Shown: one piece after another, positions 16,273 through 23,851 of the stretch
Numbering within the stretch: the stretch's first letter is position 1
How the letters are laid out: every line of letters starts with the position of its first letter
Source: Candidatus Omnitrophota bacterium
GTDB taxonomy: Bacteria > Omnitrophota > Gorgyraeia > Duberdicusellales > 4484-171
Direction of reading: 5' to 3'
Assembly (NCBI GenBank): GCA_020352775.1
Contig: CP070684.1
Coordinates: forward strand, 788,901 to 842,576
Length of the DNA stretch: 53,676 nucleotides
Notes under the pieces: model-generated
What the model saw: only the letters and a program-made list of their open reading frames with translations
Databases searched by the model: none
What the model was told of the DNA's origin: nothing
Translations under genes and position numbers: made by a program

Positions 16273-17907
16273 ATGCCAGAACAGGAAATATTTAATTTGG
16301 GCGATTACGTGGATATTTTGATGCGTCGCAGGCGTACGCTTGCAATATTTTTTATAGTGACAGTTGTTATTGTTACATTAGGAAGCCTTATAATGCCGCA
16401 TGTTTATCGTGCAACTGTGGTGCTCTTAATAGACGTAGAAAGCCCTCATGTTTTATCTACCACCAGAGATGTTGAAGTGGGCGCGGGGTCTTTTTCTTCC
16501 TTCCATTTTTATAGAGAATATTATGAGAGCCAACAAGCGATTATCACCTCATATTCAATTGCAAAACAGGTTTTTGACGACCTTAATCTTTCAAGATTAA
16601 AAGAATATCAAGACGTAAAAGAACCGATAAAAAAGTTTTTAAAAGGTGTAAGCGTGGAGCCGCTAAAAGATGCGAGACTTCTTAAATTGCATGTAGATAA
16701 TAGAGACCCTGCATTGGCTGCAAAAATAGCTAATCGCATCGCTCATGTATACATCCAGAGCAATCTGGATTATATTAGTAAAAGCGAATTATTGAATCTT
16801 CTTAAGAATGAGTACTTACGGTTAGAGGCGAAATTATCCGAATATAACAAAATATATAAAGATGGTCACCCTGAGATGATAAGGGTAAAAGAGGAGATGT
16901 TAGAATTAGCGCAAGATATTGCGAAAGCCAAGGAGTCGAGTTTCGCCAGCGTTAATACGGAAGGGATACAAAGTCAGCACCAGCGCGCTCTTGCCGGCCT
17001 TAAGGCTAATAATATCAGCATAATAGATTTTGCCCGCGAGCCAGTCATTCCTTTAAGGCCCAACAAAAGACTCAATGTTCTTGTCGCGATGTTTATTGGT
17101 CTTTTTGGGGGAGTGGGGCTGACATTTTTAATCGAGTATCAAGATGCGACAATAAAGGATGCCGAAGACATAGAAAAGATTACTACCTGGCCATTTTTGG
17201 GTGCAGTACCTAAGATTGGGGGAGAAGGAAAAAATGAGTTTCATGTGCAACTTAAGCCCGACGATCACGCAACCGAGGCATATCGCTCTATTAGGACTCA
17301 AGTTTTCTTTTCCGACACCAAGGAGCATCCTTTAAAAACTATTGTTATATCAAGTTTAGGGCCCCAAGAAGGTAAAACCACCACTTTGTGCAATTTGGGA
17401 ATCGCGATAGCCCAGAATCACAAGCGTGTTCTTTTGGTAGATGCGGATATGCGCAAGCCTCGATTACATCAAATATTCAAAAGAAAAGATAGTAAGGGGT
17501 TGTGTTCTTTTCTTGGTGGGCATGCCGGATATGAAGAGATGATTCAAAAGACCGACATAGAAAATCTTTTCCTTGTGAGCGATAAGCGCTCCTGCGTTAA
17601 TTCATCAGATTTAATTGCCGGTGATAAAATGAGAGAATTTATTAGTCTCGCCAAGAAAAATTTTGATTATATCTTATTTGACAGCCCTCCTGTCGGGGCA
17701 ATTACGGATGCTGCCATACTTTCTCCTATGACCGATGGTGTTATTTTAGTAATGGAAAGCGGAAAGACCCCTAAGAGAGTAGTACGTCATAATTATAAAG
17801 TGTTAAAGAACTCTTCAATTAGATGTGCAGGGGTGATTGTTAATAGAGTAGAGATTGGGCGTAAAGAAGGCTATTATTATTATCGTTCCCATTCTGAGTC
17901 AGCTTAA
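16273..17907 (+). CDS. Wzc-like BY-kinase / chain-length regulator
   Basis: A 544-residue protein fusing a Wzz chain-length domain to a cytoplasmic tyrosine autokinase. The first membrane helix is at about residues 22-42, the second at about 270-290 after PLRPNKRLN. The kinase has Walker A GPQEGKTTT, Walker A' VLLVDADMRKP and Walker B YILFDSPP. The C-terminal Tyr cluster GYYYYRSH is the usual autophosphorylation site. The periplasmic part is shorter than in E. coli Wzc (about 720 residues), with a reduced coiled coil. It would form a complex with the export protein encoded just upstream and control polymer length and export by cycles of phosphorylation. Confidence 0.93.
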   Translation: MPEQEIFNLGDYVDILMRRRRTLAIFFIVTVVIVTLGSLIMPHVYRATVVLLIDVESPHVLSTTRDVEVGAGSFSSFHFYREYYESQQAIITSYSIAKQVFDDLNLSRLKEYQDVKEPIKKFLKGVSVEPLKDARLLKLHVDNRDPALAAKIANRIAHVYIQSNLDYISKSELLNLLKNEYLRLEAKLSEYNKIYKDGHPEMIRVKEEMLELAQDIAKAKESSFASVNTEGIQSQHQRALAGLKANNISIIDFAREPVIPLRPNKRLNVLVAMFIGLFGGVGLTFLIEYQDATIKDAEDIEKITTWPFLGAVPKIGGEGKNEFHVQLKPDDHATEAYRSIRTQVFFSDTKEHPLKTIVISSLGPQEGKTTTLCNLGIAIAQNHKRVLLVDADMRKPRLHQIFKRKDSKGLCSFLGGHAGYEEMIQKTDIENLFLVSDKRSCVNSSDLIAGDKMREFISLAKKNFDYILFDSPPVGAITDAAILSPMTDGVILVMESGKTPKRVVRHNYKVLKNSSIRCAGVIVNRVEIGRKEGYYYYRSHSESA

Positions 17908-17960
17908 ACCCCTGCATCCACACTCATATCAATAACTAATACCCACCCTTTAATTCTTAT

Positions 17961-17988
17961 TTGTATCTTAAATTAAGTCTGTTAAAAT
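17961..17988 (+). promoter_or_regulatory. Probable promoter of the M28 peptidase gene
   Basis: TTGTAT (17961-17966), 16-base spacer, TAAAAT (17983-17988), 26 bases before the GTG start at 18014. Confidence 0.45.
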
Positions 17989-18013
17989 AAGCTAAAGAGT
18001 TATTGGGTTAGAC

Positions 18014-18997
18014 GTGAAAAGGGTGTTGAGTTTAATTTTTTATGTCATTTTATCCTTTATCATTATAAAAGCCTCAACCTTTGGCTGGCGCCCCCTTGCT
18101 AAAACCATGATGCCTCTAAAAAAGCCTGAACAATTAGCTAAAGCACTAGAAGCCCATGTCTATCATCTCTCAGAAGAAATAGGCGATCGTAGCCTATTTA
18201 ATTATCGGGCATTACAAAAGGCAGAAGAATATATCACGGAACAATTTCGTTCTTTTGGGTATGATATAGAGTTCCAAGAGTATACGATTTCAGATAAACC
18301 CACCAAAAATATAATAGCCCTAAAAGAAGGCGCCAAAAACCCCGAGGAAATAATCATTATAGGAGCACATTACGATACTTGTTTTAACCCTGGTGCCGAC
18401 GATAATGCCAGTGCCGTGGCTGCTCTTTTGGAATTAGCTCGGCTTCTACACGATAAAGAGACTAACCGTAGCATAAAATTTATTGCTTTCGTCAATGAGG
18501 AACCGCCATTTTTCCACACGGAAAATATGGGCAGTCGTATTTATGTAAAAGGGGCCAAAGAAAGAGGGGAAGATATAAAGGGTGCTCTTATTTTGGAGAT
18601 GATCGGATATTACTCTAATGAGGCGCATTCACAGCGTTATCCACCGCTTTTTGGTCTTTTTTATCCTAACAAAGGTAATTTTATTGGGGTAGTAGGTAAT
18701 TTTGCTTCGCAATGGCTCGTTAAAAGAGTAGCTTCTTTTTTTAAGGCCAACAGCCAATTTCCTGTTGAATCAATCGTTGCTCCAAGCATTGTTTCGGGCG
18801 TAGATTTTTCAGATAACTGGTCGTTTTGGAAAGAAGGATACCCCGCAGTAATGATCACCGATACAGCATTTTATCGATACCCTCATTATCATAGCGATTC
18901 CGACACCTATGAAAAATTAGACTATGTAAGCATGCAAGAGGTAGTAAAGGGTCTTAGCGGGGTTTTATTTGACCTTGCTAATCAGGATTTACGTTAA
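18014..18997 (+). CDS. M28-family zinc aminopeptidase, membrane-anchored or exported
   Basis: A 327-residue protein with an N-terminal signal/anchor helix (LSLIFYVILSFIIIKAS). The M28 metal centre is readable: IIGAHYDT (His about 118), GADDNASA (bridging Asp about 130), VNEEPP (catalytic Glu and zinc Glu about 161), and HYHSDSDT (last His) near the C-terminus. The family removes N-terminal residues from peptides using two zinc ions. A glutaminyl cyclase-like role is possible for some M28 members, but the classic aminopeptidase ligands are all present. The GTG start is the only reasonable one upstream of the signal. It is monocistronic by spacing, with a 480-base gap after it. Confidence 0.85.
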   Translation: MKRVLSLIFYVILSFIIIKASTFGWRPLAKTMMPLKKPEQLAKALEAHVYHLSEEIGDRSLFNYRALQKAEEYITEQFRSFGYDIEFQEYTISDKPTKNIIALKEGAKNPEEIIIIGAHYDTCFNPGADDNASAVAALLELARLLHDKETNRSIKFIAFVNEEPPFFHTENMGSRIYVKGAKERGEDIKGALILEMIGYYSNEAHSQRYPPLFGLFYPNKGNFIGVVGNFASQWLVKRVASFFKANSQFPVESIVAPSIVSGVDFSDNWSFWKEGYPAVMITDTAFYRYPHYHSDSDTYEKLDYVSMQEVVKGLSGVLFDLANQDLR

Positions 18998-19115
18998 TCC
19001 GCTTACTTTTGTAGAAAACCCTATTTTTTGATAAAAAGATTTAAGTTTATCATAAATCAATACAGGAGGTGATAAAAAGCCTAACAAATTGGGCCCCAAA
19101 AAGTTATCAAATTTA

Positions 19116-19133
19116 TTTGAAAACGGTTTCAAA
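19116..19133. promoter_or_regulatory. LacI-family-like operator
   Basis: TTTGAAAACGGTTTCAAA has 7-base arms around ACGG. Its core TGAAAACGGTTTCA satisfies the cre-type consensus TGWNANCGNTNWCA. It overlaps the -35 element of the adjoining promoter, so a bound repressor would block it. Confidence 0.45.
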
Positions 19134-19145
19134 ATATGTTATATA
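19117..19145 (+). promoter_or_regulatory. Probable promoter overlapped by the operator-like palindrome
   Basis: TTGAAA (19117-19122), 17-base spacer, TATATA (19140-19145). The start of transcription would be near 19152, only a few bases before a terminator-like hairpin. Confidence 0.5.
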
Positions 19146-19158
19146 CTATTAAGGTAAG

Positions 19159-19205
19159 AACCTGAGGTTGTTGCGGGAGGTGACAGGCTCAGGTTTTTTA
19201 TTTTT
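19159..19205 (+). terminator. Terminator-like hairpin at the predicted RNA 5' end
   Basis: AACCTGAG (19159-19166) pairs perfectly with CTCAGGTT (19188-19195), followed by TTTTATTTTT. The 21-base loop contains GGGAGGTG. It sits just after the promoter at 19117-19145, so it would either make a very short RNA or act as an attenuator for what follows. Confidence 0.5.
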
Positions 19206-19220
19206 AAAGGAAAGAAAGCT

Positions 19221-19349
19221 ATGTGTGAAAAAGGGCTGCGTTGTAGTCATAACAATTTGTGCCAGAAGCAGTTGTGTGGCAAAAATGATAAGGGGCAAAG
19301 ACGTGTTCATGAGCGCATTTATTATCCCTTCAATATACACTATTTTTGA
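19221..19349 (+). CDS. Possible 42-codon Cys-rich small protein
   Basis: ATG 19221 after AAAGGAAAG opens a 42-codon frame beginning MCEKGLRCSHNNLC and continuing QKQLCGK, with four Cys in the first 20 residues, then a basic stretch. It stops at 19347-19349. The overlapping second frame runs on to 19428 and ends in EDIRLLVLEYKHRRGL, which also looks protein-like, so a frameshift could have split one gene. No homologue is recognised. It may not be a gene. Confidence 0.25.
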   Translation: MCEKGLRCSHNNLCQKQLCGKNDKGQRRVHERIYYPFNIHYF

Positions 19350-19430
19350 GGATATCAGGCTATTGGTGTTGGAATATAAGCACAGGCGTGGCTTGCCGCT
19401 CCCAGAGCATTCTTTATCGCAAAAGTAATC

Positions 19431-19458
19431 TTGCATTCTACAAAATATAATTTATATT
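19431..19458 (+). promoter_or_regulatory. Possible promoter of kptA cluster
   Basis: TTGCAT (19431-19436), 16-base spacer, TATATT (19453-19458), with a TATAAT also at 19458-19463. The kptA ATG at 19477 is very close, so the leader would be about 12 bases and contain the weak site TAGGGGG. Confidence 0.4.
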
Positions 19459-19476
19459 ATAATAGTAGGGGGTCAT

Positions 19477-20022
19477 ATGGATGAGCAAAAAACAAGGATA
19501 AGCAAATTTTTAAGTTTTATTTTAAGGCATAAACCGGAGGAATTTAACCTGTCTTTGGACAGCCACGGGTTTGCAGACTTTAAAAAAGTAGTAGCTGTGC
19601 TTAAAGAAAAATTTCCTGGCATAGATGAAAATCAGCTTAAAGTTATTATTGAAGAAGATCTTCAGGAGAGATTTCATTTAAAAGACGATAAAATCAGGGC
19701 CCGTTACGGGCACAGCGTTAGCGTGGAACCCCTTGAGGTTTGTGCCGAAGTTCCACCCACTTTATTTCACGCAACCTCGCCGGAAAATGCCCAATTGATT
19801 TTAAAAGAGGGCTTAGGCCCGGCCCGAAGAAAGTTTGTCCATCTTTCAATGACGACACAAGATGCTTTAAGGGTAGGCAAAAGGAAATCAACCGAGCCTG
19901 TGCTTTTAGCAATTGACGCCAAGAGAGCGCAAGCTGAAGGGGTGACGTTTTGGCGGGAAGGGAAGGTGTTTCTCGCAGAGGCAGTGCCAGTGCAGTACAT
20001 ACACCTTTATAAATACAAATAA
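19477..20022 (+). CDS. kptA: RNA 2'-phosphotransferase (Tpt1/KptA family)
   Basis: A 181-residue protein of normal family length. KptA moves an internal 2'-phosphate from RNA to NAD+, giving ADP-ribose 1'',2''-cyclic phosphate and nicotinamide. Visible signatures: SKFLSFILRHKPEEFNLSLD at the N-terminus with the catalytic Arg-His, DSHGFADFKKVV, the IRARYGHSVSV segment, LFHATSPENAQLILKEGL, and FWREGKVFLAEAVPVQYI at the end. In bacteria without tRNA splicing its substrate is uncertain; damage repair and ADP-ribosylation of RNA ends have been proposed. It is followed after 10 bases by a SixA-like phosphatase and then rlmB, a possible RNA-related operon. Confidence 0.93.
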   Translation: MDEQKTRISKFLSFILRHKPEEFNLSLDSHGFADFKKVVAVLKEKFPGIDENQLKVIIEEDLQERFHLKDDKIRARYGHSVSVEPLEVCAEVPPTLFHATSPENAQLILKEGLGPARRKFVHLSMTTQDALRVGKRKSTEPVLLAIDAKRAQAEGVTFWREGKVFLAEAVPVQYIHLYKYK

Positions 20023-20032
20023 AGGTGATAAG

Positions 20033-20485
20033 ATGTATTTATATTTAGTCCAACACGGCGTAGCGCTTCCCGAAGATAAAGACTCTCAGAAACACTTAAG
20101 TCCCGAAGGAAAAAAGGCAACCAGAAAAGTTGCTAAGTTTCTAAGGTCAAAAAATGCCGAGGTTGATTCTATCTGGCACAGCAAAAAGATGCGTTCAATT
20201 CAGACCGCCAAAATACTTTCAGAATGTGTCTCTTACCAAAGGATACTTGCCCGCGATGACTTAAACCCTAACGATCCGGTAGAGGTAATTGCCGATGAAA
20301 TCCAGGATTTAAATAAAGATATAATAATTGTGGGGCATCTTCCTTTTTTACAGAAATTAGCTTCTTTGTTTCTTTCCGGTTCACAAGATAAGCAATTAAT
20401 ATCATTTACCTATTCAGGAGTGGTATGTTTTGAATATAAAGATTTCTGGCGTCTTTTATGGATGGTTACACCGGAGTTATTATGA
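20033..20485 (+). CDS. sixA: SixA-like phosphohistidine phosphatase
   Basis: A 150-residue histidine phosphatase. The catalytic His is in LYLVQHGVA, where Gln replaces the Arg of the usual RHG; this change is common in SixA homologues. SIWHSKKMRSIQTAKILSE supplies the substrate-binding Arg, and IIIVGHLPFLQKLASLF has the second catalytic His. SixA removes phosphate from histidine in phosphorelay or PTS proteins. Its stop overlaps the next start as ATGA, so it is translationally coupled to rlmB. Here, next to kptA and rlmB, a small-molecule or RNA-linked substrate is also possible but unproven. Confidence 0.88.
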   Translation: MYLYLVQHGVALPEDKDSQKHLSPEGKKATRKVAKFLRSKNAEVDSIWHSKKMRSIQTAKILSECVSYQRILARDDLNPNDPVEVIADEIQDLNKDIIIVGHLPFLQKLASLFLSGSQDKQLISFTYSGVVCFEYKDFWRLLWMVTPELL

Positions 20486-21225
20486 AAAGGATTAAGAATA
20501 AAACGAAAAATAAAATAATGTTGTACGGTAGAAACTCAGTACTGGAGAGGATAAAAGCTAACCCTAAAAGCATTAGGAGAATACTGGTACAGGATAATTT
20601 TGATGTGCCTAATATAATTAAGCAAATACGCGCGGCAGGGATTCCATTAGAGCGTGCAAGCAAAAAAAAGTTGATGGGCTCAAAGCGTGCCGAGGATTTA
20701 CAGGGCATTGTGGCAGAGGTAAATCCATTTGAATATGCGCCTTTTGAAGAGTTGGTAGCTATTAAGCAGAAAGTTCGGCCTACCCTTCTTTTTCTTGATC
20801 GCATTTACGATCCCCACAATTTAGGCTCTATTATGCGAATCGCTGCATGTTTTGGACTGTTTGCGGTAGTTATCCCACAACATAAAGCTTGTAAAGTTAC
20901 CGAAGCAGTAATACATGTTGCTTCAGGGGGAGAAAATTATGTAGTAGTAGCGCTGGTTTCAAATCTTACCAATGCTTTGCTTGAGGCAAAAAAACAAGGT
21001 TATTGGATTGTAGGGGCTACGGTGGAAGAAGGAGAAGATCTTAGCTCTACTGAACTTCTTTTTCCTTTGGGTCTTGTGTTGGGTTCAGAGGGAGAGGGTA
21101 TTCGTTATGGCGTTGAAAAACATCTCGATAAAAAAGTACGTATTCCCATGAAGGGGGCACCACTTTCTCTTAATGTTGCGATGGCCTGTGCGATTTCTTG
21201 CCATGAAATAGCAAAGCAGCGATAA
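20482..21225 (+). CDS. rlmB: SpoU-family 23S rRNA 2'-O-ribose methyltransferase (RlmB/TrmH)
   Basis: A 247-residue protein. ATG 20482 forms an ATGA overlap with the SixA stop; the open frame extends eight codons upstream but this is the natural coupled start. The N-terminal SpoU_sub_bind domain (MLYGRNSVLERIKANPKSIRR) is followed by a knotted SPOUT methyltransferase: LLFLDRIYDPHNLGSIMRIA, IVGATVEEG, LVLGSEGEGI and IPMKGAPLSLNVAMACAISC, which are motifs 1-3 of the family. It would methylate a guanosine ribose in 23S rRNA (G2251 in E. coli) with S-adenosylmethionine. Confidence 0.93.
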   Translation: MKRIKNKTKNKIMLYGRNSVLERIKANPKSIRRILVQDNFDVPNIIKQIRAAGIPLERASKKKLMGSKRAEDLQGIVAEVNPFEYAPFEELVAIKQKVRPTLLFLDRIYDPHNLGSIMRIAACFGLFAVVIPQHKACKVTEAVIHVASGGENYVVVALVSNLTNALLEAKKQGYWIVGATVEEGEDLSSTELLFPLGLVLGSEGEGIRYGVEKHLDKKVRIPMKGAPLSLNVAMACAISCHEIAKQR

Positions 21226-21300
21226 AATGAAGATTGTGTAAGTTAATGAACAATTTATATCCGATTTATTTTATTCCTTGAATCTTTTAATAAAGGATAA

Positions 21301-22044
21301 ATGCTTTTAAAGGATAAAGTCGCAATAATTACTGGCGGTTCACGTGGTATCGGCAAGGCTATTGTATTAGAATTTATAAAGGAAGGAGCAAATGTCGCTT
21401 TCAATTTTTTGAAAAGTAAAGAAAAAGCACTTGAATTGAAGAAACAAATTGAAGGGAAAGGTGCAAGAGTACTAATTTTTAAGCAAGATGTAAGAGGCTA
21501 CCGTGGGATGAAGATTATGGTGAAGAAAGTTAAACATCATTTTGGGCGGTTAGATATAATCGTGAATAACGCTGGTATAGCGCGAACCAAGAAGCTGGTG
21601 CTTATGAAAAAGCGGAATTGGGAAGACGTTTTATCCACGAGTTTATCAGGTACATTTAATCTCACGCAAGCGGCACTTGCGACGTTTATGAAACAAAAAA
21701 ACGGAAATGTCATAAATATAAGTTCTATCGCAGGCACAAAAGGTTTGCCTAGACAGGTTGATCATTCAACAGCTAAAGCAGGCATTATAGGATTTACAAA
21801 AGCACTTGCAAGAGAAATCGGGTCTTACAATGTAAGAGTTAATGCCATCGCGCCTGGCTACATCTCTACAGACATGATAAAGAATATGGCCGAGGAACAC
21901 CAGGCGAATCTGTTTAAAGAGATACCCTTAGGCAGGTTTGGTAGGCCCCAAGAGGTTGCAAAGCTTGCGGTTTTTCTTGCTTCCGATGAGGCAAAATATA
22001 TTACAGGACAAGTAATAACTATCGATGGGGGATTATCAATATAA
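21301..22044 (+). CDS. FabG-like SDR with catalytic Tyr replaced by His
   Basis: A 247-residue classical short-chain dehydrogenase closely resembling 3-oxoacyl-ACP reductase: TGGSRGIGKA cofactor loop, NNAGIAR, the Ser in NISSIAG, KALAREIGSYNVRVNAIAPG and ITGQVITIDGGLSI. The active-site YxxxK is HSTAK instead: residue 155 is His (codon CAT, 21763-21765) while Lys159 is kept. Tyr is the proton donor in this family, so normal reductase activity is doubtful unless His substitutes. It lies ahead of a GT2 gene in a sugar cassette rather than among fatty-acid genes, so a sugar-linked or non-catalytic role is possible. AAAGGA precedes the ATG. Confidence 0.88.
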   Translation: MLLKDKVAIITGGSRGIGKAIVLEFIKEGANVAFNFLKSKEKALELKKQIEGKGARVLIFKQDVRGYRGMKIMVKKVKHHFGRLDIIVNNAGIARTKKLVLMKKRNWEDVLSTSLSGTFNLTQAALATFMKQKNGNVINISSIAGTKGLPRQVDHSTAKAGIIGFTKALAREIGSYNVRVNAIAPGYISTDMIKNMAEEHQANLFKEIPLGRFGRPQEVAKLAVFLASDEAKYITGQVITIDGGLSI

Positions 22045-22074
22045 TTTAGTTATCAGTAGTTACCTTAAAAAACA

Positions 22075-23004
22075 ATGAACAGCAATAAACCACGCCTAAG
22101 CATGGGGATGCCAGTTTATAACGGCGAGAATTATATCCGTCAAGCTTTGGATTCTTTACTTTCTCAGACATTTTCAGATTTTGAATTGATTATTTCTGAC
22201 AATGGTTCCACTGATCGGACCGAGGAGATCTGCAGAGCTTATGCGGCGCGTGACTCTCGCATACACTATTATAGAAATGAAGAGAATAGAGGCGCGGCAT
22301 GGAACTTTAATCGCGTTTTCGAATTAGCTAAGGGTGAGTATTTTAAATGGGTAGCTCATGATGATTTGCATGCCCCTGAGTTTTTCGCTAAGTGCGTTGA
22401 AGTTTTGGATCGCGATCCTTCGATAGTCCTGGCGTATGCAAAGACGGCCAAAATTGATGGGGAGGGCAAGTTATTAGATTCTATTCCCACCACTATTTAT
22501 GATTTGCATGCTGATTCATTCAGCGCATGTGAGCGTTTTCGTTATTTGATATGTGTGCGGCATTCCTGCGAGCCTATTTTTGGTGTTATTCGCAGCGACG
22601 CCCTGAAAAAAACTCCACTTATACGTAGCTTTATAGGAGTGGATCGTGCACTATTGGCACAATTAGCTCTTTTGGGGAGATTTTATGAGGTGCAGGAATT
22701 TTTATTTTTTTGGAGAAGACATTCATTGAGTTCGACTGTTATGTATACCCTTCATACAGTGGGGGGATGGTGGGATCCAGCCATAAAAGGTAAACCTGTG
22801 TTTCCGAATTCGCGACTTTTTATTGAATATATCATTTTAATAAACTGTGCTTCTTTAAAATGGAATCAGAAGTTAGTTTGTTATTTACATATAATTCGGT
22901 GGTTAAAGGGTAATTGGAGACGGCTACGGCATGATGTCGGGGTATTTGGCAGACATTTAATGTATCCTGATCGGTGGTCATATATTCAAAAAAAAGAGAA
23001 TTAA
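22075..23004 (+). CDS. GT2-type glycosyltransferase
   Basis: A 309-residue GT-A enzyme. The N-terminal family signature is SMGMPVYNGENYIRQALDSL and SDFELIISDNGSTDRTEEI, with the metal-binding acidic motif in KWVAHDDLHAPEFFAKCVEV (DD). A later region has DRALLAQLALLGRF and WRRHS. The C-terminal 60 residues are basic and hydrophobic and may lie on the membrane. It shares a nearly identical 187-base block with the second GT2 at 23852, which suggests recent duplication or gene conversion. It probably adds a sugar to the second glycan of this region; donor unknown. Confidence 0.9.
   Translation: MNSNKPRLSMGMPVYNGENYIRQALDSLLSQTFSDFELIISDNGSTDRTEEICRAYAARDSRIHYYRNEENRGAAWNFNRVFELAKGEYFKWVAHDDLHAPEFFAKCVEVLDRDPSIVLAYAKTAKIDGEGKLLDSIPTTIYDLHADSFSACERFRYLICVRHSCEPIFGVIRSDALKKTPLIRSFIGVDRALLAQLALLGRFYEVQEFLFFWRRHSLSSTVMYTLHTVGGWWDPAIKGKPVFPNSRLFIEYIILINCASLKWNQKLVCYLHIIRWLKGNWRRLRHDVGVFGRHLMYPDRWSYIQKKEN
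22165..22351 (+). repeat. 187-base near-identical block, copy 1
   Basis: Matches 23939-24125 with eight differences by my count, six of them clustered in a 12-base stretch. It encodes the nucleotide-binding core of the GT2 enzyme. Flanking regions of the two genes are much less alike. Confidence 0.9.
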
Positions 23005-23047
23005 AATGAAAGTTTAGTATCAGGAAGCCAAAATACAATTGTTCACA

Positions 23048-23797
23048 ATGTATCGAAACAAGTTTAAGAAGAAAAAAGTTTTTATTATTACAGGGGCATC
23101 CCGGGGTATAGGCAGAGCGTTATCCGCAGAGCTTGCCCGTAGTGATTCGACATTGTTTTTAATTGCGAGAAATAAAATAATGTTAGAAAAGGTAATCGAA
23201 GAAATTGGCCAAAATACTTGCGCAAAAAGCATTTTATTTGATTTAAGAAAAACAAAGCAGCTTGAAAAAATAGTGGAAGATATCTTTATGCAAGTAGATT
23301 TTAAGGAAATAGAGTCGATTACACTAATAAATAATGCAGGAATAATTTCCCCCATTACGCTTGCAGGTGGTTTTAAGCTCGAAGACGCAGTTGATAATTT
23401 GAAGGTAAACTGCATAGTTCCAATTATTCTGTCTGACATTTTTATTAGAAAAACAAAAGATTTTAAAGGAAAAAAAATTATTTTAAATATTTCTTCAGAT
23501 GCCGCAAAAACGCCAAAAGAGGGATTAAGTTTGTATTGTAGTAGTAAATCGGCAGTTGAGATGTTTAGTCAGTGTGTATCCAGAGAGCAGAGCAGGTATA
23601 AATATGGTGTCACGATATATACCTTTAGCCCCGGAGCTGTAGATACACATATGTTTTCAGAGCTTACAAAAAAAGCAAAAGAAGATTTGCCTAACGTAGA
23701 TAGTTATGTTTTGTTATCTAATTCCGGCTCCCTTAAACATCCCAGAAAAGTGGCTAAGGAAATAAATAGGTTTATTAGGGAAAAATTGGATACATGA
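23048..23797 (+). CDS. SDR-family oxidoreductase
   Basis: A 249-residue short-chain dehydrogenase. ATG 23048 is preferred to a TTG three codons upstream, since the fold begins soon after (KKVFIITGASRGIGRA). The motifs are intact: LINNAG, Ser in ILNISSDAAK, and YCSSK with Tyr and Lys. VTIYTFSPGAVDTHMFSEL resembles the sepiapterin reductase/benzil reductase-like branch more than FabG. The N-terminus is very basic (YRNKFKKKK). It lies between two GT2 genes and so may modify a sugar or small precursor. It is not close in sequence to the SDR at 21301, despite the similar arrangement of SDR then GT2. Confidence 0.85.
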   Translation: MYRNKFKKKKVFIITGASRGIGRALSAELARSDSTLFLIARNKIMLEKVIEEIGQNTCAKSILFDLRKTKQLEKIVEDIFMQVDFKEIESITLINNAGIISPITLAGGFKLEDAVDNLKVNCIVPIILSDIFIRKTKDFKGKKIILNISSDAAKTPKEGLSLYCSSKSAVEMFSQCVSREQSRYKYGVTIYTFSPGAVDTHMFSELTKKAKEDLPNVDSYVLLSNSGSLKHPRKVAKEINRFIREKLDT

Positions 23798-23851
23798 TTA
23801 ATTTAGTATTTTGCGAATATTCATGGTAAAATATGCGTTATTAACGGAATT

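Larger units (their letters stand above)
18998..19476. other. Long gap between the M28 peptidase and kptA genes
   Basis: This 479-base stretch has no clear gene. It holds an isolated AGGAGGTGA at about 19063-19071 not followed by a suitable start, a TTGGGCCCCAA dyad near 19089-19099, a promoter overlapping a near-palindrome (19116-19145), a terminator-like hairpin (19159-19205), two short competing reading frames (19221-19428) and a promoter for kptA. Confidence 0.6.

Noticed and set aside
19063-19143. Possible 27-codon GTG ORF at the AGGAGGTGA
   Set aside because: The GTG overlaps the Shine-Dalgarno sequence itself, leaving no spacing, and the peptide runs through the operator-like site.
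22075-23797. Duplication of a whole SDR-GT2 gene pair
   Set aside because: Only the two GT2 genes share near-identical sequence. The two SDRs differ in motif details and in the C-terminal region, so a simple block duplication is not supported.
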